NCBI GenBank assembly: GCA_018224315.1
Contig: JAGTVF010000340.1
Location: forward strand, 1-6,244
Length of the DNA: 6,244 nucleotides
Direction: 5' to 3'
DNA from: Desulfobacterales bacterium
GTDB taxonomy: Bacteria > Desulfobacterota > Desulfobacteria > Desulfobacterales > Desulfosalsimonadaceae
Shown here: piece by piece, positions 1 through 6,244 of the stretch
Layout: every line of letters starts with the position of its first letter
Position numbering within the stretch: the stretch's first letter is position 1
Translations under genes and position numbers: made by a program
The notes under the pieces: generated by a model
The model's input: the letters and a program-made list of their open reading frames with translations, nothing else
Told to the model about the DNA's origin: nothing
Databases searched by the model: none

Positions 1-370
1 CATACCGGACCCCGCCGGTAATCAGCAGTTCGGCCCCGATATCCCGCCAGTTTTTAAAATTCAGGGCTTCCATGGTAACGCCCTTTTCAGCCGGCTGTTC
101 CAGAAACGCACCATGGTCGATGAGTTTGAAATAACCCGTATAGGCCAGGGCTTCGGCAAGCTGCCCGGCCGCCTCCCGGGCAAGCTGCGCTTCTTCCGGG
201 GCCACCGACATGGACTGAAAAACCGGCACGGCGATGGGAACCTTTTGGGAAAACGGTTCGCTGATATTGATATAATCATAATCTGCGGCACTGGCCGGAC
301 AACTTGCAGCCAACACCAGTATCCATGCACATGCGCTCATCTTGAAAAAAACCCGAAACGATTTTTTCAT
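1..370 (-). CDS. tolB: TolB, N-terminal part (runs off the left edge)
   Basis: TolB is the periplasmic beta-propeller protein of the Tol-Pal system; it binds Pal and the TolA C-terminus. Only the first 123 codons are present. Visible are a basic N-terminus (MKKSFRVFFK), a hydrophobic stretch around residues 12-23 and a signal peptidase I-like site (ASAA before DYDY, residues 26-30). The mature start YDYINISEPFSQKVPIAVPVF is typical of the TolB N-terminal domain, which continues with ALAYTGYFKLID and a WRDIGAELLITG segment. Cys24 follows AAS, but position -3 is Ala, so a lipobox is unlikely. The gene lies 56 bases downstream of the TolA/TonB-like gene and is surely in the same operon. The start at 370 has AAGGGG at 375-380, only 4 bases upstream. 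An in-frame ATG seven codons earlier (391) is a possible alternative. The propeller domain lies outside the window. Confidence 0.9.
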   Translation of the reverse strand, partial: MKKSFRVFFKMSACAWILVLAASCPASAADYDYINISEPFSQKVPIAVPVFQSMSVAPEEAQLAREAAGQLAEALAYTGYFKLIDHGAFLEQPAEKGVTMEALNFKNWRDIGAELLITGGVRY

Positions 371-426
371 GAAACCCCTTTTCTTGTTCATTCTTTTCAA
401 TCTGACGGCCGCAGCCGGCCAGCAGA

Positions 427-1356
427 CTATTGCGCCAGACCGCTGGGGGTAAAACCCAGCACCAGATGATAATGGGAATAATTTTTGGGCAGGGGCGGCA
501 GCGGATTGGCCTTCATCACGGTCTTATGTGCGGACTCATCCAGATAAGCATTGCCGGATCGTTTTTCATACCAGACATCAGCAATGGTGCCGTCAGGCAA
601 GATCTTGATGACCAGCCGGGTTTCCAGCCCCTTGCCGCCTCCGGCCAGTTCCGGGGAAAACGCCCAGTTGCGCTTCATTTTCACTGCCACCTCCGCCTGA
701 TAGATCTCCATGGGACTGTAATCGTTGTTGCTGCCCGTCCCCGTGCCGTCACTGTCTGAATCCCCGCCCGAAACCCGGCCGCCGCCGGCAAGGTCCCCGA
801 CCTGTTTTTCCATTTGCGCAATCCTGTCCTGCAGGGATTTGGGCCGCTGCTCCCTGGACTTTTCCGAAACCCGCCGAACCGCATCTTCGATCACCTTACG
901 GGAATCCAGGGTTTTTTTCTTCAGGGAGGCTTTCACAGCGGGCTCAGGCTCGACCAGGTCATAATCCGCCGCCACTTTTTTCCTCGCCCCGGTTTTTACC
1001 GGAATCGGTCTGGCTTCCGGCGTTTCTACCTCCCCGGAGGGCTCTGCGGCCCGGGCCTGCTCAGAAGGTTGGGCATCCGCCAAAGGCTCCGCATCCTGGC
1101 CCGAAGATGCATCTTCTGAAGAAGCCCCTCCCGGGGCCGCCGGAATCTCGGGATTAAAGCCCACCAGATCCACGTTGATCGTCTCTGATGGATTGATCCG
1201 CGGCGAAGCTTCCCCAAAAGGAGAAAACACAAGTGCTCCCAGCAACGCCAGATGAATAAACAGGGATACGCCAAAACAAGTGGCCCAGAAAAAAGACGGC
1301 AGATCCGGGCTGTATACGGGCGTGCTTTGGGAGGATGGGGGATTTCTACCGGACAT
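427..1356 (-). CDS. tolA: TolA/TonB-like energy-transducing protein of the Tol system
   Basis: This 309-residue inner-membrane protein spans the periplasm and couples the TolQR motor to TolB/Pal. One membrane segment lies at about residues 25-45 and carries the S-xxx-H pair (Ser31, His35) that TolA and TonB use to engage TolQ/ExbB. Next comes an Ala/Pro/Glu-rich linker (about 65-140), a charged and probably coiled-coil part (about 143-190) and a Gly/Ser/Asp-rich spacer (191-213). The C-terminal TonB_2-type domain (about 215-305) contains IYQAEVAVKMKRNW, LPDGTIADV and NPLPPLP. It is shorter than E. coli TolA (about 420 residues), and the C-terminal domain reads as TonB family, common in deltaproteobacteria. 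The gene follows tolR by 12 bases. The Shine-Dalgarno is weak and distant, so translation may be coupled to tolR. The function is assigned from fold plus operon position; a stand-alone TonB role is less likely beside tolB. Confidence 0.88.
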   Translation of the reverse strand: MSGRNPPSSQSTPVYSPDLPSFFWATCFGVSLFIHLALLGALVFSPFGEASPRINPSETINVDLVGFNPEIPAAPGGASSEDASSGQDAEPLADAQPSEQARAAEPSGEVETPEARPIPVKTGARKKVAADYDLVEPEPAVKASLKKKTLDSRKVIEDAVRRVSEKSREQRPKSLQDRIAQMEKQVGDLAGGGRVSGGDSDSDGTGTGSNNDYSPMEIYQAEVAVKMKRNWAFSPELAGGGKGLETRLVIKILPDGTIADVWYEKRSGNAYLDESAHKTVMKANPLPPLPKNYSHYHLVLGFTPSGLAQ

Positions 1357-1368
1357 GGTGAATTTACA

Positions 1369-1800
1369 TCAATCCTGGTCGGTTTTTTGCGCATCGTCTG
1401 ACTGTTGGGCAACCACCCCCAGCCGCTGCACCCCTGCGCTTTTGATTTCACTCATCACCAGGACGACCCGGCCGTAGGCTACGTTTTGATCCGCACGCAA
1501 AAACACCTCCGGAGAACTGCGGTTTTCAAAAATTTTTTCCAGTTTTTCCCCGAGATTCTCCAGGCCCACGGCCATATCGTTGATATGCACCTCACCCTCT
1601 TTGTCAACAACAACCACCAGGGGCTCCTGCTCGGTATCGAGCTGCTGAACCGTTCGGGTCTCGGGCAAAGAGACATCGATTCCCTGAACCATCATGGGGG
1701 CGGCCACCATGAAAATGATCAGCAGCACCAGCATCACATCCACAAACGGGGTGACGTTGATGTCGGATAGAAGCGAATCGTGGTTTTTCTGCTGCATCAT
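1369..1800 (-). CDS. tolR: TolR, proton-channel subunit of the Tol motor
   Basis: TolR (ExbD/TolR family) is a 143-residue single-span inner-membrane protein that forms the proton path with TolQ. The signature SDINVTPFVDVMLVLLIIFM (residues 12-31) covers the start of the membrane helix, and Asp21 matches the essential membrane aspartate of the family (Asp23 in E. coli). The periplasmic domain follows, with VVVDKEGEVHINDM and VFLRADQNVAYGRVV, both family-typical. The length is normal. The start ATG overlaps the tolQ stop in an ATGA arrangement (1797-1800), which implies translational coupling, and a GGGAGG Shine-Dalgarno sits at 1808-1813, 7 bases upstream. Codon 2 is also ATG and could serve as the start. 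The last residues (QQSDDAQKTDQD) are a polar tail. ExbD is the only serious alternative, and the neighbouring tolB argues against it. Confidence 0.95.
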   Translation of the reverse strand: MMQQKNHDSLLSDINVTPFVDVMLVLLIIFMVAAPMMVQGIDVSLPETRTVQQLDTEQEPLVVVVDKEGEVHINDMAVGLENLGEKLEKIFENRSSPEVFLRADQNVAYGRVVLVMSEIKSAGVQRLGVVAQQSDDAQKTDQD

Positions 1801-2528
1801 CTTGCGGCCTCCCGGTAGGCCAGATAATCGCTTTCCACAATATTGACAAAATCTGAGGCAAAGCTTTCCATTTCCGATTCCAGGATTCGGATTTTCTGGG
1901 TAAAGTAATTATACCCGATCACTGCGGGAATGGCCACAGCCAGTCCCGCGGCCGTGGCCACCAGGGCCTCGGAGATGCCGGGCGCCACCGCGGCCAGGCT
2001 GGTGGCCCCCTGCTGGTAGGCAATGCCGTGAAACGAGTTCATAATGCCCCAGACCGTGCCGAAAAGGCCGATAAACGGCGAAATATTGCCGGCTGTGGCC
2101 AGAAACGGGACAAGCTGAATCAGCCGGAGGCTTTCCATGGTTACCGACCGATTCAGGCTCCGGCGAACGGTTTCCACGCCCATTGTTTTCCGGTCACCCG
2201 GCAAATCGCTGCTTTCTCCGGAAAAACCCGGTGCCCTGGCGATCCGGTTGAGCTTTTTGAGTTCCATGTAAGCGGTTCGAAACATCCGGGCAACCGGACT
2301 GGCCGGCATGTTCTTGGCCTGGGCAAAGGCATTGGAAAAATCCCGGGTTTTCCAGAAATAATCGATAAAGGCAGCCGACTGTTGATACGCCTTGCGCACC
2401 TGTACGTACTTGACCAAAATAATGGCCCAGGTGGCCACGGAAAACGCCAGCAGCAGCAGGATCACAAACTGCACCATGAGCCCGGCATTGAGCATCATGG
2501 CAACGATATTGAGTTTATCAGGACTCAT
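1797..2528 (-). CDS. tolQ: TolQ, inner-membrane motor subunit of the Tol system
   Basis: TolQ (MotA/TolQ/ExbB family) is a 243-residue inner-membrane protein that, with TolR, converts proton flow into movement of TolA. Three membrane segments are visible: about 17-40, about 139-165 and about 185-207. The family motifs are [13 protein letters not shown] (154-166) in the second segment and [20 protein letters not shown] (185-204) in the third. The large cytoplasmic loop between segments 1 and 2 (about 41-138) has the expected topology and size. It is the first gene of the operon. The ATG is preceded by AGAGG (2534-2538) at 5 bases, and a sigma70-type promoter sits about 55 bases further up. It overlaps tolR by 4 bases. 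Confidence 0.95.
   Translation of the reverse strand: MSPDKLNIVAMMLNAGLMVQFVILLLLAFSVATWAIILVKYVQVRKAYQQSAAFIDYFWKTRDFSNAFAQAKNMPASPVARMFRTAYMELKKLNRIARAPGFSGESSDLPGDRKTMGVETVRRSLNRSVTMESLRLIQLVPFLATAGNISPFIGLFGTVWGIMNSFHGIAYQQGATSLAAVAPGISEALVATAAGLAVAIPAVIGYNYFTQKIRILESEMESFASDFVNIVESDYLAYREAAR
1808..1813 (-). promoter_or_regulatory. tolR ribosome binding site within tolQ
   Basis: GGGAGG on the minus strand lies 7 bases before the tolR ATG and inside the last codons of tolQ. It fixes the tolR start at 1800 and supports translation that continues across the ATGA overlap. Confidence 0.7.
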
Positions 2529-2582
2529 GTAGGCCTCTTTTGTTCATGAAAATAAATTGATTCAATCCGATTTTCTCCCGTC

Positions 2583-2610
2583 ATTATCCGAGTTTCTGCC
2601 CGGGTGTCAA
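2583..2610 (-). promoter_or_regulatory. Sigma70-type promoter for the tol operon
   Basis: On the minus strand, TTGACA (2605-2610, perfect -35) is followed after 16 bases by GATAAT (2583-2588, 5 of 6 to the -10 consensus). The predicted start near 2576 would give a leader of about 48 bases before tolQ. An 8-bp inverted repeat, CATTATCC/GGATAATG (2582-2589 and 2611-2618), brackets the promoter and overlaps the -10, so it could be an operator. The promoter call is from sequence match only. Confidence 0.7.
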
Positions 2611-2621
2611 GGATAATGAAT

Positions 2622-2670
2622 GTTCAAGGTTCAAGGTTCAAGGTTCAAGGTTCAAGGGCCAAGGGCCAAG
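2622..2670. repeat. Heptamer tandem array, block 1 (5 x GTTCAAG then 2 x GGCCAAG)
   Basis: Seven consecutive 7-bp units: five perfect GTTCAAG copies (2622-2656), then two GGCCAAG copies (2657-2670) that differ at two positions. The array lies in the intergenic region just upstream of the tol promoter and downstream of the groEL terminator. A unit of 7 and a clean array in non-coding DNA fit growth by strand slippage. It is complementary at 6 of 7 positions per unit to the ATTGAAC array at 2694-2721. Confidence 0.95.
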
Positions 2671-2693
2671 GTCAGGGACGCAACATGAGAAAC

Positions 2694-2721
2694 ATTGAAC
2701 ATTGAACATTGAACGTTGAAC
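2694..2721. repeat. Heptamer tandem array, block 2 (3 x ATTGAAC then GTTGAAC)
   Basis: Four consecutive 7-bp units: ATTGAAC at 2694-2700, 2701-2707 and 2708-2714, then GTTGAAC at 2715-2721. Read on the other strand this is GTTCAAT/GTTCAAC, so it is an inverted relative of the GTTCAAG block with one base changed per unit. The two blocks are separated by 23 bases and could pair as a long stem with one mismatch every 7 bp. It sits directly beside the groEL terminator hairpin. Confidence 0.95.
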
Positions 2722-2724
2722 ACG

Positions 2725-2761
2725 AAAACGCCTCCATGCAACTGGTGCATGAAGGCGTTTT
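2725..2761 (-). terminator. Rho-independent terminator of groES-groEL
   Basis: A 16-bp stem has arms 2746-2761 and 2725-2740 around a 5-base loop. On the minus strand it begins AAAACGCCTTCATGCA and ends in GCGTTTT. The one imperfect pair is a G-U wobble in minus-strand RNA but an A-C mismatch in plus-strand RNA, so the minus transcript, coming from groEL 40 bases upstream, makes the better hairpin. The U-run is short (TTTT, partly in the stem). Confidence 0.85.
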
Positions 2762-2800
2762 GGTTGGTTATCAGTGCTATCAGCGATATCAGCGAAGGGG

Positions 2801-4462
<1,662 letters not shown>

Positions 4463-4465
4463 CTA

Positions 4466-4472
4466 CTCCTCC
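4466..4472 (-). promoter_or_regulatory. Strong ribosome binding site of groEL
   Basis: GGAGGAG on the minus strand lies 6 bases before the groEL ATG. It fits the need for far more GroEL than one translation-coupled start would give, and confirms the start. Confidence 0.75.
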
Positions 4473-4521
4473 AGTTTCTGTTAAATTCCTCTTGTCCACA
4501 ATCACTTCAAAGACGCAGCGC

Positions 4522-4812
4522 TTACTTTTCAATAATGCCCAGGATATCGTCTTCCCGCATGACCAGGTGCTCTTCTTCGTCGATTTTCACTTCAGTGCCG
4601 GCATACTTGGCAAACAACACACGGTCGCCGGCTTTGACCTGAAGGGCGATGCGCTTGCCGTCATCACCCATTTTGCCGTCGCCCACGGCCACCACTTCGC
4701 CCTGGGCCGGTTTTTCCTTGGCACTGTCCGGAATAATAATGCCGCCTTTGGTTTTGGATTCTTCTTCCAGCCGTTTTACCAGAATACGATCATTTAACGG
4801 TTTGATCTTCAT
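4522..4812 (-). CDS. groES: GroES, 10-kDa co-chaperonin
   Basis: GroES forms the seven-membered lid of the GroEL chamber. The 96-residue length and full pattern match the family: [18 protein letters not shown] at the N-terminus, the mobile loop about 17-33 with the GroEL-binding hydrophobic III at 25-27, GEVVAVGDG (38-46), [20 protein letters not shown] (59-78), and the C-terminal [14 protein letters not shown]. The ATG has AAGGAG at 4822-4827, 9 bases upstream. It is followed by groEL after 62 bases with no terminator between, so they form one transcript. No CIRCE operator (TTAGCACTC/GAGTGCTAA) is visible upstream. Confidence 0.98.
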   Translation of the reverse strand: MKIKPLNDRILVKRLEEESKTKGGIIIPDSAKEKPAQGEVVAVGDGKMGDDGKRIALQVKAGDRVLFAKYAGTEVKIDEEEHLVMREDDILGIIEK

Positions 4813-5027
4813 TGCCCACTTCTCCTTTTTGCTTCTGCCGATTAAAATTGGTTGGTTGATAAAAAAAATACCTAAAACTCAATAATTTCCGAATAATTCT
4901 CCCGTATTCCGCTGCTGCAAACAGTTGTTCAATCCGCTTTTGCGCCGCGGTGACATTTCACGGGATTTGTCCTGGCTTCAAATCCTTGCAGTGTCCTTAA
5001 CTGAATCGCAAGGAGATGAAACCTGGT
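4813..5027 (-). promoter_or_regulatory. groES upstream region; promoter not firmly placed
   Basis: This 215-base gap between the zinc-ribbon gene and groES holds no gene I can support. The part nearest groES (about 4845-4905) is AT-rich. No CIRCE repeat is seen. On the minus strand a weak sigma32-like pair can be drawn: TTTGAA (4977-4982), 12 bases, then CCCGTGAA (4957-4964). The first half matches the CTTGAA consensus at 5 of 6, the second only partly. A hairpin without a T-run (GTGA/TCAC) falls in the same place. I see no terminator for the upstream gene, so read-through into groES is possible. Confidence 0.35.
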
Positions 5028-5312
5028 TTAATCGTCGCCTGCGCTGGTGCTGTTTTTCGGTTGTGCGTCGGCTGATGCTTCTTTTGGCGAAGAATCGTCT
5101 TTTTTGCCGGAAGATGATGAAGCGGCCCCGGCGCCTTTGGCATAATCAGTGGCATACCAGCCGGTACCCTTCAAATGAAATGTACACTGGGAAATCCGCT
5201 TATGTAACACACCCGAACAATCCGGGCATTGGGTAAGGGGACTGTCTGAGACCTTCTGCAGGGCTTCATGGACCCTGCCGCAGGTGCCGCATTCGTATTC
5301 GTAGATTGGCAT
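5028..5312 (-). CDS. FmdB-family zinc-ribbon protein (putative regulator)
   Basis: This 94-residue cytosolic protein begins MPIYEYECGTCG, the hallmark of FmdB/CxxC_CxxC_SSSS proteins. Four cysteines in two CxxC pairs (Cys8/Cys11 and Cys29/Cys32) should bind one zinc ion. They are followed by the conserved FHLKGTGWYATDY (residues 45-57). The remainder (about 60-94) is a low-complexity Ser/Ala/Asp/Lys tail with no predicted fold. The family is named after a putative regulator of formamidase expression, and most members have no proven function. It has its own sigma70-type promoter at 5378-5405 and an AGGAG at 5324-5328, 11 bases from the ATG. It lies 215 bases upstream of groES. The family call is firm, the role open. 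Confidence 0.9.
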   Translation of the reverse strand: MPIYEYECGTCGRVHEALQKVSDSPLTQCPDCSGVLHKRISQCTFHLKGTGWYATDYAKGAGAASSSSGKKDDSSPKEASADAQPKNSTSAGDD

Positions 5313-5363
5313 CGCTGAAATTTCTCCTGTTTTCAGAATGATACCTCAATAATAAGGCCTGAT

Positions 5364-5378
5364 TTACAATCGTTATCA
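5364..5378 (-). promoter_or_regulatory. Possible Fur-like operator at the zinc-ribbon gene promoter
   Basis: On the minus strand TGATAACGATTGTAA matches the 7-1-7 Fur consensus TGATAATGATTATCA at 12 of 15 positions. It directly follows the -10 element of the promoter at 5378-5405, a place where a repressor would block transcription. AT-rich promoter DNA gives such matches by chance, so this is tentative. Confidence 0.25.
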
Positions 5379-5405
5379 ATATAGTTCATAATTCCGGGTT
5401 GTCAA
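5378..5405 (-). promoter_or_regulatory. Sigma70-type promoter for the FmdB-family gene
   Basis: TTGACA (5400-5405, perfect) is followed after 16 bases by TATATT (5378-5383, 5 of 6 to TATAAT) on the minus strand. The predicted transcript starts near 5371, giving a leader of about 59 bases. The -35 and early spacer (TTGACAACCCGG) resemble those of the tol promoter (TTGACACCCGGG). Confidence 0.7.
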
Positions 5406-5452
5406 GACAAGGGGAAAATTTTTTTTTGCTGCCGGCCGCCGGTAAAAAACCT

Positions 5453-5998
5453 TCAGCTCATCTCAGTGGCGGTGAGCCAGTTTTCATAAAAGGCGAAAAC
5501 CGGGCCCATGCCTTTTATTTTTCGGGGACTGAGAATTTCATGGGTGATGCGGTGCACCCGGGTCTCCTCGGCGCACTTGAGTTCATCAGGCACATGAAAC
5601 TGCTGCTGGAAGCGCTTGAACCGGACCACGTGAACCAGTTCGTGACAGATCACGTAGAGCAGAAACGGGTATAATGCCATCTCGGTATGGTCTTTCAAAC
5701 AAGCCAGGATGGAATGATCCTGGATGCAGACCTTGTAGAAGTCCTGTGCGCTGGTGATGAGCACAGCATTGTGTTTTTCCGCCCGGTAGCGAACAATCTG
5801 TGCGAAATGATCGGCCACGATCTCATGTTCTGCCAGATCCGCCCTGGTTTTGACATCATAGTTGAGCTGGCGCAGCTGCGTGGCGGACAGCTTGTAATGA
5901 TCACTGACCAGATCTTCGGCCATGGCCACGGCCTGGCTGACCACCGCCATTTGCCCGGCATCAAATGCAGTCACGGATTGGGTAAAAGATATGGACAT
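5453..5998 (-). CDS. Uncharacterised HExxH protein, putative cytosolic zinc metallopeptidase
   Basis: A 181-residue protein of no family I can name. Residues 116-126 read VICHELVHVVR: the HExxH motif (His119, Glu120, His123) lies in a hydrophobic helix, as in zincin peptidases. About 20 residues on, CAEETRVHRITHEIL offers Glu144 or Glu145 as a third zinc ligand, as in gluzincins. The N-terminal 100 residues look helical and charged. There is no signal peptide or membrane segment, so it should be cytosolic. No zinc ribbon is present, which argues against SprT. The ATG at 5998 has no Shine-Dalgarno, but a perfect TATAAT ends 7 bases before it, suggesting a leaderless message; the next in-frame ATG is codon 17. 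It is divergent from the small ribosomal-type gene and lies 140 bases upstream of the zinc-ribbon gene, which has its own promoter. Proteolytic activity and substrate are unknown. Confidence 0.75.
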   Translation of the reverse strand: MSISFTQSVTAFDAGQMAVVSQAVAMAEDLVSDHYKLSATQLRQLNYDVKTRADLAEHEIVADHFAQIVRYRAEKHNAVLITSAQDFYKVCIQDHSILACLKDHTEMALYPFLLYVICHELVHVVRFKRFQQQFHVPDELKCAEETRVHRITHEILSPRKIKGMGPVFAFYENWLTATEMS

Positions 5999-6005
5999 GG
6001 GATAA

Positions 6006-6034
6006 ATTATATGTTATTTTTTCCGGATAAACAA
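6006..6034 (-). promoter_or_regulatory. Promoter placing transcription start at the HExxH gene's ATG
   Basis: Minus strand: TATAAT (6006-6011, perfect -10), preceded at 17 bases by TTGTTT (6029-6034, 3 of 6 to TTGACA). Seven bases separate the -10 from the A of the start codon at 5998, the usual distance to a transcription start. No purine-rich Shine-Dalgarno exists in this gap. Together these imply a leaderless or almost leaderless mRNA. Confidence 0.55.
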
Positions 6035-6070
6035 GAACGCCATAAAAAATTTTTGGGCATTTTCAACAGA

Positions 6071-6078
6071 AAGGAGGT
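6071..6078 (+). promoter_or_regulatory. Near-perfect Shine-Dalgarno for the 32-codon gene
   Basis: AAGGAGGT is fully complementary to the anti-Shine-Dalgarno end of 16S rRNA and ends 6 bases before the TTG at 6085. It is the longest match to that sequence in the window, and it decides the non-ATG start of the following tiny gene. Confidence 0.85.
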
Positions 6079-6084
6079 GGAATA

Positions 6085-6183
6085 TTGGGCAGCGTGATCA
6101 AAAAACGCAGAAAAAAGATGCGAAAACACAAGCATCGCAAGCTGTTAGCACGAACAAGGCATCAGAGACGCAAAGGGAAATAG
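6085..6183 (+). CDS. AURKAIP1/COX24-domain small basic protein (bS22/mS38-like ribosomal protein)
   Basis: A 32-residue protein starting at TTG: MGSVIKKRRKKMRKHKHRK, then LLARTRHQRRKGK. Twenty of 32 residues are Lys, Arg or His. The GSVIKKRRKKM-K-KHRKLL-RTR-QRRK pattern is that of the AURKAIP1/COX24 C-terminal domain, which I recall as the small-subunit protein bS22 of mycobacterial ribosomes and mS38 of mitochondrial ribosomes, where it sits against 16S/12S rRNA. The inferred role is therefore a small ribosomal-subunit protein contacting rRNA. The start is fixed by AAGGAGGT at 6071-6078 with 6-base spacing; the next start-type codon, GTG at 6094, would lose the conserved first residues. It is divergent from the HExxH gene. 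I see no clear promoter within the 86-base gap. The length equals that of known family members (about 32-33). Confidence 0.88.
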   Translation: MGSVIKKRRKKMRKHKHRKLLARTRHQRRKGK

Positions 6184-6244
6184 AACCATGATTTCGCTTC
6201 CGTTCGTGTTCATGTATAAAAAGCCGGGAAACGCCGGTTCTTGA

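Noticed and set aside
2028..2549. 173-codon open frame on the plus strand opposite tolQ
   Set aside because: It is fully antisense to a clear tolQ, has no ribosome site I can see, and its protein is a His/Gln-rich composition typical of a reverse-strand shadow.
2622..2721. CRISPR array
   Set aside because: Units are 7 bp and directly adjacent with no spacers.
5414..5452. Hairpin-like CCGG repeat between T and A runs after the HExxH gene
   Set aside because: The GC stem is 4 bp with a 3-base loop and is followed by A's, not T's, on either strand; too weak to call a terminator.
6039..6058. GCC/GGC inverted repeat around an A/T run before the 32-codon gene
   Set aside because: Pairing is interrupted and mostly A-T; likely chance in AT-rich DNA.
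6220..6240. Short CCGG/CCGG hairpin at the right edge
   Set aside because: The stem is only about 4-6 bp and has no T-run on the plus strand. On the minus strand TTTTT follows it, so it could end a gene lying beyond the window, but this cannot be judged here.
6188..6244. 18-codon open frame ending exactly at the window edge
   Set aside because: There is no good Shine-Dalgarno, no recognisable sequence, and the length is within chance.

Overview
The window looks like a chromosomal segment from a Gram-negative bacterium, most likely a deltaproteobacterium of the Desulfobacterota (sulfate-reducer type). I infer this from the tolQ-tolR-tolA/tonB-tolB order with a short TolA-like protein, an FmdB-type zinc-ribbon gene upstream of groES-groEL, E. 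coli-like sigma70 promoters and moderately GC-rich coding sequence. The lineage is inferred from gene content and style, not from a search. Nearly every base is accounted for by housekeeping genes. There are no tRNA, rRNA, CRISPR or insertion-sequence signatures.

Layout, read along the minus strand from right to left. A cytosolic HExxH protein of unknown function (5453-5998) lies upstream of a 94-residue FmdB-family zinc-ribbon protein (5028-5312). Next come groES (4522-4812) and groEL (2801-4459), closed by a strong hairpin terminator at 2725-2761. After a 272-base intergenic stretch holding two opposed blocks of 7-bp tandem repeats and a good sigma70 promoter, the Tol envelope operon begins: tolQ (1797-2528), tolR (1369-1800, 4-base overlap with tolQ), a TolA/TonB-like protein (427-1356) and the first 123 codons of tolB, which runs off the left edge. 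On the plus strand, at the extreme right, is a 32-codon gene (6085-6183) with a TTG start and a near-perfect Shine-Dalgarno. It encodes a very basic protein of the AURKAIP1/COX24 (bS22/mS38-like) ribosomal family.

How the genes work together: TolQ and TolR form the proton-driven inner-membrane motor. The TolA/TonB-like protein carries that energy across the periplasm to TolB (and Pal, presumably beyond the window), supporting outer-membrane constriction and integrity. GroES and GroEL form the cytosolic folding chamber. FmdB proteins are small putative regulators, and this one has its own promoter. The HExxH gene and the small ribosomal-type gene are divergent and share an 86-base intergenic region.

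The points most worth a second look are the tiny ribosomal-type gene, the apparently leaderless promoter of the HExxH gene, and the opposed heptamer arrays between groEL and tolQ. I see no convincing new multi-gene system here.
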